64,000 nucleotides of DNA, taken from positions 186,001 through 250,000 of the forward strand of contig CADCXA010000027.1 of NCBI GenBank assembly GCA_902806565.1, in the 5' to 3' direction. How positions within the stretch are numbered: position 1 is the first letter of the stretch; every line of letters starts with the position of its first letter. The stretch comes from Hypoxylon rubiginosum. Its lineage: Eukaryota; Ascomycota; Sordariomycetes; Xylariales; Hypoxylaceae. Below are positions 32,595 through 45,100 of the stretch, in pieces. The position numbers were made by a program, and so were the translations under genes. The notes under the pieces are model-generated. The model ran no database searches and was not told where the DNA came from. It saw nothing but the letters and a program-made list of their open reading frames with translations.

Positions 32595-33098
32595 AGGTAG
32601 GAGAAAGGGTAAGATATATATCTACAATCCGGTCCAATTCGTCAACGTGACGGTAAACCATCGATTGGAACCTAGCAAACCGAGCTTGCATATCATCGGG
32701 TAATATGATACGCCCAAGACAAGTCCTGTTCGAAAAGTACCTTATGGCTTTGCTTCATTGATCTATGGTACCTATAATATACCGAAGCCATGAGAATAAA
32801 AAGAAGCACCGTCCAATATGTTGCCTTCGCACCTAAAATTGAATGAGAATTGTCTCGCTAATGTCTGTTGCTACACTGAGCATTTCTTCAGCTACGTCTA
32901 TATCGTCAAACACAAGCCGTCATGTCAAACTGTTCCTTCTCTCGACCGACAGTGGCTTTGAAATCCTAAACCTTTCCCCCTTTTACTATATCGTCTCTGC
33001 TAACTACTCACGACTTATCGAGAGCCAGAACCTGTTTTCATCGCATTAGCTTCAGTGACTTGGAATACAATACAAATGCATCATCAAATGTAGAGCAT
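32595..33098. other. Convergent 3' intergenic region
   Basis: About 500 bp, AT-rich, with no gene seen. It may include a short last exon of the branching-enzyme gene ending at 33038. Confidence 0.5.
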
Positions 33099-35545
33099 TC
33101 AACTTACCAGAGCAGTGCGGCTGGGGATGTACACATGCGTCCAGTTCTTCCTGCCATTCCACTCCATAGGCGTAGTAAAGAACCGCGCGTTCGGATCGAC
33201 GCGGCCGAAGCCGCCAACCTCCTTGGTGTCTGTATCGAGCACGACCTTGTAGGTGCCGGCCACATCCACGCCGATCCTATAGTCGGCAAAGCTTTCGGTG
33301 GAATGGAAGTTGAAGATAAACAGGCAACCGCCGCGTTCGAATACGATGACCTTGTCGCTCTCGTTCTTGAGGCTAATGTAGGCCTGGGCCGCGTGCAGCC
33401 AGCCGTAGTGGTCTTCCGTCAGGTTCATTTGGCGGTCGAACTCGTTGAGGTCCTTGTACCGCAGCAAGCTGTCCTCGGTCAGGTTGAGCTGGCGCCGCGC
33501 GTACCAGAACGAGTTTTGGTTGCCCTCGCGAGGGAAGTCGAGCCATTCGGGGTGACCGAACTCGTTGCCTTCGAAGTTGAGGTAGCCCTCACCGCCGAGG
33601 CCGTGCGTTAGCAGTCGGATCATCTTGTGAAGCGCCATACCCCGGGAGATAACGGGGGTAAGAGGCGTCAGAACCGACATGTTGGTGTACAGTTCAGCGT
33701 CGCAGAGATGCATCATCAAGGTCTTGTCACCCACAAGCCTAGATTTCGAGTATGTTAGCCTGTTACTCTCTACTAGGATTATTCTCTACTCACGCTTGAT
33801 CGTGACTTTCACAGTAGGCAATCGTCTTTTCGCCGTGGCGCCTGTTGGTGAGAGTCCAGCAGATACCGGAAATGTCCCAGTCTTCATCCTTCTTTTCCTT
33901 AAGGATCTTGATCCACATGTCTGGAATAGCCATAGCCAACCTGTAGTCGAAACCAACACCGCCAAGCGACAGTGGCAAGCACAAGGCAGGCATACCAGAC
34001 ACGTCTTCAGCAACTGTGATGGTTTCGGGGTAGAGGTTGTGAAGCATCTCGTTCGCAATCATTAGATATGCCACGGCCTCCTCATCGACATCGGGGCCGA
34101 AATATTCATGATATCCACCAGAAAACCCCCTATCGATCAAAATTAGTACCCGGGGCCAGAGAATATGATTGAAGAACAAGCTTACGTTCCGATGCCATGG
34201 TGGAGATAGAGCATACTGGTTACTCCATCGAAACGGAAACCATCAAACTGATACTCGTCCATCCAGAACCTTAGATTGCTGAGCAAGAATCGCAAGACCT
34301 CGTGACTTCCATAGTTGAAAAGTCTAGAATCCCACAGCTCATGTCTTCCTTTCGCGCCCTCATGGAAGTAAAGGTGGTCCGTACCGTCGAAGTGGTTTAA
34401 GCCGTCAAGCACGTTCTTGGAGGCGTGACTATGGACAACGTCAAGAAGAACGACTAGCCCTAAGCCGTGGGCGGTGTCGATCAGCTCCTTAAGGTCCTCG
34501 GGCGTACCATATCGGCTGCTCGCGGCGAAGAAGTTGTTGACTTGGTAGCCAAAGCTGGCATAGTAGGCATGCTCCATAACAGCCATGAGCTGGATGACGT
34601 TGTATCCCAGGCTTTTTATTCTCGGCAGCATGCTCTTAGTGAACTCTTTGAACGTCGTGACTCGCAGCTCGGGCGAGGAGATACCCACGTGGGCCTCGTA
34701 TACGCGAGCGCTCAATGGCTTCTTGGGCCGGGCGTTTTTGAACGTGTATTTCTCCGACTCGGGAGGATTCCAGAAGCGGGCGTCATAGGCAGGGGAGACG
34801 GATAGATCCTGGGTAACGTACTTGATCCAAGCTGGCAAGCGGTCGGCTCGCTCGTTATTCTGAGTCGTGAATGAAATCTATTATCGAGCCTTTAGCAAAT
34901 ACTGGGCTTATCGGGTAGAGAAGCAGTAGCGTACCTTGATCTTAGAGTTGTGTGGGATGGCTGGCTGTCCGTCCTTTGCGGGTAGGACAATCTCCCATAC
35001 GCCGTATTCGTTCATCTTCATTGGGTGAGAGCCCCTATTCCAATCGTCTAACAATGCGTAGTTAGCTCGGCGGTTGCGGTTCGACTCGGGAGGACTGGCG
35101 CTCACTGAAATCCCCGATCAGGAAAGCTTCGGTAGCACCCGGAGCCCATTCTCGATAGGTGATGTTGTTGTCTTTGTCAACGTTCAAGCCGAAGATCTCG
35201 GTACCCTAGACTCGAGCAAAACGCCTTGACGTTAGTTTTGCTTCACGGACGAGGAAAGGGGGAGAAATGGTAAACAGACTCTTGAGAACTTCTCGAGTCC
35301 ACCCTCGGTATCGTCGATTTTCTTGATCCATTCCTGCGCTTTTGTGTATCTCCGCTTCAGAGAGTCTTGAAAGGGCGACAGCCAAGGATCCAACTGAACA
35401 ACACCTATGAAGAATACTGTTAACTATAATCTCGTAGACGCAGAGCGTTGGAGCTGGAGTGAGATTAGAAAGTCGCACCGGTGCCGTCGTTTGGTACTCC
35501 CGGAGCGGCGTCAGCGCCAAGGGTGTTTGCAGAATTCTCAGCCAT
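33099..35545 (-). CDS. GLC3: 1,4-alpha-glucan (glycogen) branching enzyme, GH13
   Basis: Introduces alpha-1,6 branches into glycogen in the cytosol. Seven exons: 35545-35479, 35404-35280, 35205-35106, 35047-34935, 34877-34186, 34129-33794 and 33738-33099, all phases consistent, 690 aa. N-terminal part: [19 protein letters not shown], then a CBM48-type module ([26 protein letters not shown]). The GH13 catalytic barrel follows with [11 protein letters not shown], the nucleophile Asp in [12 protein letters not shown], the acid/base Glu in [10 protein letters not shown] and a third acid in YCESHDQ. The C-terminal all-beta domain ends [10 protein letters not shown]. The length is typical for fungal branching enzymes. 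The last codons are ambiguous: CTG is followed by GTAAGT, so the frame either ends LVS or splices 49 bp to a short alternative tail ending at 33038. Confidence 0.96.
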
Positions 35546-36741
35546 TTTTTCGAAATCGGAAGTGGTTGTTGTAGTAGAGCGAGACAATAATGAAATTCTC
35601 GAGGCGCGGCCCGAGATTACAAGGTCTCAAGTATCAATATCCCAATGTCCCCGCAAAACAAGCTATAAAGGGAGCTATTGCTTGCTTCGATAAGAGCTTA
35701 ACAGTTTGGAAATTGAAGAACGGAAAGCTGAATCGTACAACTCTCTTAGTAGTTGGTAGTCAATTGATTTGAATGAAATAGAAAAACTTCAATTGAATAT
35801 TTCAATCATGTTACTTTGGGTATCATCCCACCTCGTCGCTTTCATATGTAATTCTTCCCGCAGAGTTGCTCCCCCAGATGAGGAGAAAGAGCTCCAGCCC
35901 ATCAGCCCATAGAATTATGTTAAATGACGTCGAGGGGCAATCCGCTCTGCAGTAGCACCAGTAGCACTGCAGCAAGTGGATCGCGCCCGTTTGGCCGATC
36001 AGTTGTCTAGAATTTCCAGTTCTCTCTTATCAAGGAACGTTGACCATGATATATTAGGTGACGAAAAATGATGAATTAGAACCGTGAAATAAAGAGATGT
36101 CAAAGCTACAATGATTCATCCTGTACCAGTCACTAGATAATGCAGTAAATCAAGTTTAGTAGTGTATAAGTCAATGTATATGTCAAGAGTTATCGAATGG
36201 AAGAAGATGAAACTTGACTTACAAGGCTGCAAGGTTGGTTTTCAGGCTTCTAAACTCGTTGCGGGGCATTATCGAAGCTCTAAAGCAGTGCGGAGGAATC
36301 CAATATTAGTGGCTCATTCCAGGCATTCAACAACTACGGAATATCCCCGCCAAAGTCAGAGCTTACGCCCCGCATTGAGTGACAAAGGCGATGCTAAGCT
36401 GCTAAAATGGATCATGGCTGTCAGATCTCGCGCAACTTACATAATGTCCGATACAGGACCATTAATCTTTGTGATAGTACGAAGTAACTCGCCTCAACTT
36501 CCACTTAGACATTGAACAAATCTAATATAATCTGCTACCATTTGAAACACAACAACGTCCCTGATACTGAAACCTTCGGATCGAATCTCCCTCATTTCTT
36601 CTTTGATTTAGTTACTCTCAAAGACAGTACATCCTCTGTTACCAAGTCGAATTGTCCTAACCGAAGCACCCATGTGAACTGCGCTGTTATTATCCGGAAG
36701 TAGTGGCCTTCGACTGGAGGGCCACCGTTAAGATCGCCAGT
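35546..36741. promoter_or_regulatory. Divergent region between GLC3 and the ClpX-like gene
   Basis: 1.2 kb with no supported gene. One open frame at 36162-36515 lacks recognisable features. Presumed to hold both promoters. Confidence 0.4.
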
Positions 36742-38588
36742 ATGAGGGCGATCTTCGCAAGACGTAAAGTTCTATCCCTTGCGACCTCTATTCCGAGAAG
36801 TCGTTTCCGATCCTTGTCAAGCACTGGCATTAAGCGGACAGCCCCGAGACGCAATTCAGACTTCAACTCCGGCTTCACCAGCAGTTATGATCCGAACGAA
36901 GAAGGGCGAGGTCCCATGTTCTCAAAGAGCACCTTCGGAGTTCCTCAATTCTACCCTCGAGACCTCAAAAAGCGAGTCGACGAATACGTAGTCGGACAAG
37001 ACCGGGCCAAGAAGACGATATCTTCTGTCATATTCAACCATTACCAGAACGTAAGGCGGCGGCAATACCAAGAGGAGCAGGAGCGGAAGCGGGACGAAAG
37101 GCTTATGCGCCAAGCCATTGCCCGCGATAGGAATGCGAGGGAGCGGGAAACTCATCCTGTTGAAGGTTGGCAATACCAAACAACTAGGTCGTACCGGCAC
37201 CGTGCTGATGATGTTTTTGAAGACGAGTTCCCCGGCCATAATGACTCTATACAGAATATGCACCAGGCTTGGCAACGTGGCGAGCAAAAAGTCGACTTCT
37301 ATATACCCGAGGATGCTAGTCGAACGCCAGCAGTCAAGATTGACAAGAGTAATCTACTTTTAATAGGCCCGACAGGTGTAGGGAAAACATATATACTCGA
37401 GTAAGTGTCTAGTGTCTAGTAACCATAGTCGTATGCAACATATCCTGATGTAGTCGCCGCAGAACACTAAGCAAGCAGATAAACGTCCCTTTCACGATAT
37501 GCGATTGCAACTCCTTTACGCAAGCCGGCTACATTGGCCAGGATGTCGAAACGTGTATCGAGCGATTATTGATCGAATCTAACTATGACGTCCGAGCTAC
37601 CGAGCAAGGGATTGTCGTCTTAGACGAGTTCGACAAGATAGCCAAGCGAGAGACTGTTAATGGAAGAGACGTCGGTGGTGAAGGCGTGCAGCAAGCATTA
37701 TTGAAACTCGTTGAGGGAACCAAGGTGACTGTCAATGTGAAGGATAATCGCTCCTCCTCTCGCTCGGCCAGTCCCATCACTACAAACTATACTGGCCCGG
37801 GATCTTCGTCGTCCACTTCGGGACCGCAGCCCACACCACCTCCAGCTGGAAAGGTGGACCAATACACCATCGATACTAGCAACATCCTATTCGTCATGTG
37901 CGGTGCTTTCGTGGGCCTCGACAAGGTAATACTAAATCGAGTATCCAAGTCGACGATGGGGTTTGGCTCTGAGCTTCGGAACAAATCTACGGATGGGAAC
38001 AAACCGGACCTCCCGGTAGAACTATTCAAGAACCTACCTCACCGACCGCCGAATGCCGAGGACACCTCGAATCTCACGGCGCTCGATCTCGCAAACACGG
38101 AAGATCTGCAAGGCTTCGGGTTCATCCCGGAGCTCATCGGTCGTGTACATAACGTCGTAGCGCTATCGCCGCTCTCGCAAAACGAGCTACTAAGGATTCT
38201 CACGGAGCCGCGCAACTCGCTAGTCGCGCAATACACGGCCTTATTCCAAACCTATCCGTCTAACCTCTTCTTCACGCAAAGAGCCCTGCAGGCGATTGCG
38301 GAACGCGCGGAAAAGTCGCGAACGGGCGCCCGCGGCCTCAAGATGGAGATGGAGCGCGTGCTCGCCGAGGCCATGTTCGACGCTCCTACGCACTACGTGT
38401 TAGTCACTGAGAAGGCGGTGCGCGGTGAAGATAAGGTGGGGTATTGGGGCAAGGACGGCAGGTTGGAGGTTGAGAGACGGATTCGCGACGAGGATGGCTT
38501 GGTCAGTGTGTCAGGCCAGGAAGAGCACGGGCGCGAGGTCGTGAGCAGTCTGGGCCAGTATCGCGAGGCTGGCCAGAGCGGTGCTTGA
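36742..38588 (+). CDS. MCX1: Mitochondrial ClpX-like AAA+ unfoldase (Mcx1 family)
   Basis: ATP-driven protein unfoldase of the mitochondrial matrix. Exons 36742-37400 and 37463-38588 (62-bp intron) give 594 aa. The N-terminus is a basic, Ser/Arg-rich presequence (ARRKVLSLATSIPRSRFR). The ClpX core begins with YPRDLKKRVDEYVVGQDRAK; Walker A is GPTGVGKT near residues 211-218, interrupted one helix later by the intron; Walker B is VVLDEFDKIA; sensor and lid segments follow (FGFIPELIGRVHNVV, KSRTGARGLKMEMERVL). The zinc-binding N-domain of bacterial ClpX is absent. Two family-atypical insertions are visible: a charged Arg/Glu/Gln stretch before Walker A (about 115-190) and a Ser/Pro/Thr-rich loop after the Walker B region. 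The first ATG is at 36742; an upstream GTG in frame is unlikely to be used. Confidence 0.93.
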
Positions 38589-39544
38589 TGATTGCCCCCC
38601 TTTCACAGTCGAGCTAGGGAAACTATGCATGGGATTACCGGGTCTTCGATGGGCTTCTTGGAGTTTTGGGAGGTATACTAGCATAGGTACTGGTCCATCT
38701 ACGGACACAGGTTGGCGTTTGTGGGTTCTTGGAGGGTAGCGAATGGATTCGAGCTATATATCACATACGGGATAGGAATGCCGATATATACATGACACTA
38801 GAAGCTACTTGGTAAATCTTTGCATATCTTGATTACACATATACCATACTTAATAATAAGTGTAACATATTTGCACATTTCAGCTTTCGATCTGGTGCTA
38901 GCTAAATACCTATATGTAATCAAGTGAGGATAGAAAAACTTCGTTATATACCTAGGCACATTCATGAGTATATCAAGTCATCGTCTTATTTAATAGGTAG
39001 GCTTTTAGAACAGTTGTTTAGAATTTGCTTATAATGTCTTAAAGGGGTGACAGTAGTGTTATAAGAACCAATATTGGTCTGGATCGTAAGCAAGACATCC
39101 CAGTTTCTTTTCATAAAAATTAAGGGCTCCCTGATAGTGTTCAAGGGTAGGGCTACATACTGATAGAAGACTGACAATTTCGCTCTTAGAGAAGCTGATC
39201 GATCAAATCACGGAGGGCTGTAGAACGGCATAGAAGGTTTGTTTCCTCTTGTACATATTTACAACGCCAGGCCTGATCTGTTCAACCAGCCTGCTTCTTT
39301 CTCCTCGGTGCGGGGACCGCATCCTAGCTGACCTGGCTCCAAGTCTCCCATGGTAGAATGGGTTTCGGAATTATGTACCCAACACGTCCCCTCCAACCTA
39401 CTTCTCTATCCCACTCTAGTTGCTATCGATTCGTACGTTTGGACGATGGCTTGTACTGCGGTTCGATTTTCGTTGTTCTTCTATTGACAAAAGAAAAGAG
39501 GGAGGATGATAAGAGTGGTTCTGAAATTCAATGGCAGACGAGCT
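38589..39544. other. Convergent 3' intergenic region
   Basis: 956 bp, AT-rich in the centre, no coding potential seen. Confidence 0.5.
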
Positions 39545-40352
39545 CTAGTTCTTGGGCGGGGACTGGACCATGCCCTTGCCGGAGTATCCTTCGGCGCCGA
39601 TGCCAGTGAGGGGTTCGGCGCGTTGACCCTATCACATGTTAGCTCAAGCAGTTCCTCTCGAGAATAGGGAGGTAGCGCGGGGCGAGATCTCACCTTGAGG
39701 AACTCGTTGGTTGCTTCCTGGTATTCCCGGGTCATGGTGCTGGGACCCGGGCCGGCGAACGACCGCATCGAAGCGAATACGACGAAGCTAGCGAAGACGC
39801 CGAGGGCGGTGTACAGAGCGACCTTGCGTCCCTCATCGGGCGGCGGCGCGGCACGGGGACCGTGGGCGCCGAAGGCAATCCAGTATGCTGTTGTGTACAG
39901 ACGTCAGTTTTGGCGAGGACTTCAAATACGCGCTTTATGAATGGCCAGATCAAGAAGCGGGGATCCACAATTCACCGCAGGGGGATTCAATGGCAAGCAA
40001 TATGTAGAATCTCCCAGTGTCGAAGGCTTCGAGGCAAGCCGGTATGCTCAAAACATGTTGTTGCTCATGAAATTGACGATGCCGAGAAAACACGAAATGC
40101 CGCGAATTGTCACGTACCAGCTTTCTTCTCCTGGAGCGTAAGCTCGGCCCAGTTCTCCTTCATGCGGTCCCGTAGAGACATCCACAGCTCGGCCTGCTCG
40201 GTCTGCGGCATGCCCTCCCACCGCTTCTCGATGTTGGCCAGCGTCGGGTTCGAGATGGCGTGCGTGGAGGCGGCGGCACGGGGCACTGTGGTTGACGTTC
40301 TGCTGGCCCGGAGGCCGGCGCGCAGGAGCGAGGTTGCGGGTGTTCGCATCAT
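39545..40352 (-). CDS. COX5: Cytochrome c oxidase subunit V (mammalian subunit IV homologue)
   Basis: Nuclear-encoded subunit of respiratory complex IV in the inner mitochondrial membrane. Exons 40352-40118, 39887-39694 and 39628-39545 give 170 aa; introns are 230 and 65 bp. The N-terminal presequence is Arg/Ser/Ala-rich (TPATSLLRAGLRASRTSTT). The conserved matrix segment is NPTLANIEKRWEGMPQTEQA and LWMSLRDRMKENWAELTLQEKKA. Exon 2 continues AYWIAFGAHGPRA, then one membrane helix (VALYTALGVFASFVVFA) and the intermembrane-space tail TMTREYQEATNEFLK. Exon 3 adds a short Gly/Pro tail. Two ATG codons are adjacent at the start; the first is given. The first intron is the longest I placed in this window. 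Confidence 0.93.
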
Positions 40353-42116
40353 TTTGACCTGACTCTTTTCTTGTATCTAAACACGAACGGGACGGAATAA
40401 GGATGATATCGTATCGTAGGTCGGTCGGGAGAGTGGAGATGGGAGTTCAATTGAGTCGGTCGCGAGGTTTGTTTTGCGATGACAGGCTTGCTGGGAAGGT
40501 GAGAATCTCGGCGTTGTTTGGGGGGTTTTCGGCTGTCTTTCAATTGCGAGTCTTTTTTTTTTCTCGAAGTTGGTCGTATGATTGTGGTGGAGCCCAATTG
40601 GGGGGAGCTTGACTTGGTTCTTCCAGCTGTAGCAGTAATCAAGTTCCTGGTTGGCAGCTGCAGCGCGGTAAGCTCCATAGCTCCAGGCTCCACTATTTGG
40701 TCGGATGAAGTTCGGACCAAGGTTAATAAGGCAAGACGTCACAGAATTCAATGGCTTGATGCTAAGCTCTCGCTCTCCTTTCTTGACTCCATGACGGCAT
40801 GACGGTTATGAACTTATATATTTATAATATTCAATGAACCAACTGGCTAAATATTTTCTTCAATATTAAGGGCTTCCATATATAGGACCATTTTATTATA
40901 AGAAGCCAAGCGTGCTTATGGAGATGTTAATGTTTGGGTACTAGCCTAGGTTAACCGTATCAAAACGAGATAGCACTTATAATAATCTAGGTGGTGTTGT
41001 TCTCAGACAGAAGACTCATCAGCAATTATGAACTGTTTTCAAAGAATTTCTCGCTTGTAGTTAAAGGAAGACTGAAATCTCTTCCCCATTAGAGTCTGTC
41101 TTGTGGTGAAGATTCCGATGAAACTATCTTAAGTGCGGCATATGCTCTTAAGTATAGGTATCATGTCCCTCTGCACTTGATTCGGAACATGACCTTTTTT
41201 TTAGGTATTTGCTGTCATCCGAGTCTATCGTGTTGATCAATTGGGCGTTGGCATTCCGTACATGTTCAACACGGCTCGTTAACTCCCTAGTAGGCGTACT
41301 GAGAGAAAATTTAGTCTCTGAGCTCGAAGCCTTGGTTTAAAGTGCCGGACATTGATCCTGGGAGCTTCCAGCTCCATCGAAACGACTCTGCTGTGGCCTG
41401 CTCTCCTCAAGTTCTATAGATGCCATTCGGTGGTTTGCCAGACATAATGTGGCTAATACCTAACGGCTAGGTGGAGAGTCTGCTTTCAGTGATTGTTGCT
41501 GACTTTCATCTTTAACCTCGGCTGCTCTATTGGATTGCTGATTATTTTTTGTAATAGGTTTCTGTGACTCTGTTTGGTGTTCCTGGAACGCGGGATTAAA
41601 CGCATAGTAACCTGAGCAAGAGGTTCAGCATGTTGACCAAATTTGAAGTTTGCAATGCAACGGGTTTCTTATGGATCCATACCATTCGCGATCCCAATGA
41701 CTACAGCAAAACCTATTGGGATAAATGTTCGAGCAAATGAACCCATCGTTACTTTGACTAGGGTTCTGCCCCCTATTGATGTTTATAGAAGGACTTGTAT
41801 ATCGGTTTAGGTATGAAAGTTCGACGTTGCTTGTAGCCGAGCGATATATCGAAAGAAATTGCAATTGCAATACCCCGCCATTGCATATTTTTCTTAGGAT
41901 ATGTATTGAACCGAAAAATGTGGTGGGCGTGGGGTCTAGGCACCGGGGCCCCACCTTAAACTGAATCGCTTTTACGCGTTTAAGTGCATTTGACATTTGA
42001 CGCGTTTTAGGTACAGCAACTTACCTATCCTTTGCTCACAGGTCAGGATCTCTCTACAACAACAACATGACCGAATTTCCCGTCCGTTTGGTATAGAGAA
42101 ATGAAGTTCGGACCCA
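40353..42116. promoter_or_regulatory. Divergent region between COX5 and the MUS7-like gene
   Basis: 1.76 kb without a supported gene. A T10 run lies near 40550 inside what is probably the COX5 5' region; the rest is AT-moderate with no repeats of note. Confidence 0.4.
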
Positions 42117-45100
42117 ATGGCGAAATGGAAGGAGCTTGGAGAGGTGCCAGATTCGGAAGACGAAAGCGGTTTCGATAGCAGTCAGGAATCCGAACATGTT
42201 CTCTCATTACAGGGTAGCGATGCTCGAACCTCGGAAGAGCTGCCTACAGATACAGATACACCAACGCCTACAAACCAGGATATTTGGGATATACCCTCAT
42301 CGTCGCAAAATATTGAAGAAAGAAATGATGTCAATCGCAATTCAACCCATCAATCATTTTCGTCTCAACCTCAACCTCAACCACAACCACAACCAGAAAC
42401 GACCGCCGAGCCAAGAAATACTTCGTATCTCGATTCGTCCCCTCTTTCATCACCGTTTCCTCAACTCAGTCGTGAAGCCTTGGCACACTACGCCGAGATC
42501 CTTAGGGTGGGTTTAGACGAACCTGAGATACCGGAAGTGGCCCCCCCTACTTCGTCTCCTCAATACATCAGTGCCGCATTCGAGGTTACGGACGGCTTGA
42601 ACGAGAACGATGACATATTGTACGAGGAAACTCCCGGTCGGGGTGGAAGACGATCATTGCGACCACGGAAACCGATCCAGGAACACCCTTATTTATTGGA
42701 AGGTGCACAGTATAGCAAGGCCCTTAGGTCACATGGCCTGCGACCTTTGCGAGTGCATGCTGAAGAGGCAGCGAGAAAAAGACCTGAAGAAGATTCTCAA
42801 GAGCAGGAATATGAAGAAGAAAGCCAATCGACGCTTAGAGAACAAGCACAGGAGGATACAGGGGAGAGCCAGGAAATCCAGCATCCCGGTCTACTCGACG
42901 ATACAGACGAAGAGGGAATCGCGCCAACGGGCAGTCCATCTCTATCTCTATCCACATCTCTCGACCGTGGCGAGATACGAACTGAGGGTTTACTGAATAG
43001 TTCCCAAAGCGATGAAGGACTTCCTGATCTAGTCGACTTTGCTAAATGGAAGAAGCTGGCAAAGAAACCAGTTATTACTACTAAGAGACAAGCTTCACCC
43101 AAGGCCTCCGAGAAACGGAAGCTCCCAAGGCTGCACCAACCTGTCAGGTTCGCGAGAGAGGTTTCGCCAGCACCCTCAGCCCGTATCTTCGATGTTCCTC
43201 CATCACCGCCTCATACTAGCCCGAACTTCCTCAACGTTACGCCGGTTAACTCTATCGGGCGGTCAAAACTTGTCGCGACGCTCACGCCAAAGCCAAGCAG
43301 TACTACATCGTCCCGAGCTCAGAGCCCTGCTCCAGCAAATCAGAGTACCAACATGATCGACCTTACTATGGTGGAAGACGAAGATGAGACCGACGATGAG
43401 CATACAGTGGGCTCTAACAGCGGCTCCGAAAGCGATGTAGAAAGCCGGCGGGCAGCTATGAGAAGACGAATGCGTGGGGTGTTGCCTGCATCTTGGCTTC
43501 GACTTGATCAGCAGAGCACTCGCCAAAAAGGCAGGAGGGCTCTTCCGCAACGAAGTCCAGACCACTCCCCCGAGCGGACACAGAGAAGAGGTGTGGCTCA
43601 GCGTCGGCGAGTCTCACCTAAACCTGGTATTAACACCACTCTCTTTCTCGACGATTCAGATGATGATGATACGACCTTACGAATGAATGAAATTGGCGAA
43701 ATCTACAAAAACAATGACAATATTCCCATTTTCGAAGACGATGCTGGCTCTGTCATTGAGGATGACCGCATTGACTATATGCTTCACGGAAATAAAAGAT
43801 CTAGCATAGACATAGATGGACGAGAACGACCAAGGAAACGAAGAAAAAATCTGCAATCAACCTTCAAAGGTTCAACTGGCCAGCCGAAGCGACAACAGAG
43901 AATTACTGGATTGCTGAGTAGGACGAAGAGCGCAACGGTTGAGTCCGGTTCTAGAAACCATCTCGCAAAGAATGCTTCTGCCACAAGGAAAAACCTCAAT
44001 AAAACACCAACCAGACCACAGGCACCACCACAGCTTAGCATCTTGGATGTTGTCGAACCAAATGCGCCTCCTTTTATTCGCATAGCTGCTCGAACAGCTA
44101 GGAAAAGATCGGACAAGGGTAGATCAAGTCCATCGAAAAAGCAGATTTCCTTAGGAACACGCAGAGACAACATTGACGCTGTCGGTGTCTTGAGAGACTG
44201 GAAAAGGGGTCGTATTCAACCAAAAACCTCGAATACTACGACCAAGCACCAAACCAACTTGCCGAAGCCTCTTCGTCCTCTTTCTCATAACTCCGTTGCT
44301 CAACCACCAAAAAGTACCTCGAAACCGATTCCAAAACAGCGACCACGTAAAGTGGTACCTTCAAGCCGCTTCTCGCAGCCTCGGCGAATGATAAAACAGG
44401 CAAGCATCGACGGCTTTGTGTCTATTGAAGCAGATACCCCATTTACGCATACTAAACCGAGTCCTCCGATTCTTCCACCAAACCGTACCTCAATTTCTCG
44501 AGCAAAGTCCTACAATACAGCCTCGAGGCCTGCACAACTGGAGACCGCCGAAGAAAGTATCGGGCGGCAAGCCTTTGATGCGCGAAAGAGAGCCCTTGAT
44601 GCGCTATACCGAAGATCGCGCAGAGCGTTACCCACTCCAGTGAGTATTGCGCTAGAGGGATTCATGGGCAACAGTGTAGCCAGTGAAAGCCACAACGCGC
44701 GTGCTGAAGGTTTATTGGTTAATGAACCCGTGCCGCGAACGCGGCTGAAGTTTCGGAAGCGTCTTCGACCCAGGCAATTGGATATTACCGCTCCTCAATA
44801 TGCACACGCCAACGATCCTCTTCCCCGTGAAGCGAGCCCTGGTGCCCCTATTGAGATTATTAATACCTCAGAGTCTACGGACAAGCTGTTAGGGCTTGGT
44901 CCGTTTGGCACACACTATACACAACATTTTGAGGTGTTTCCGCTGGACCCAGGCGTCTTCTTCCACGAAAGCACACTACTCGGGAGCGGCCGGTTAGTGA
45001 AGTCTTTGAATGAGAAATCTTGTGATAGTCTACGACATCTTCGAGGCGGTTGTTCGTTCACTCTCGATGAGAAGGCCCTACGATGGAGTCAGTGGGACGC

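Noticed and set aside
36162..36515. Open frame of 117 codons upstream of the ClpX-like gene
   Set aside because: No recognisable domain, ordinary intergenic composition, and no splice or start context to support it.
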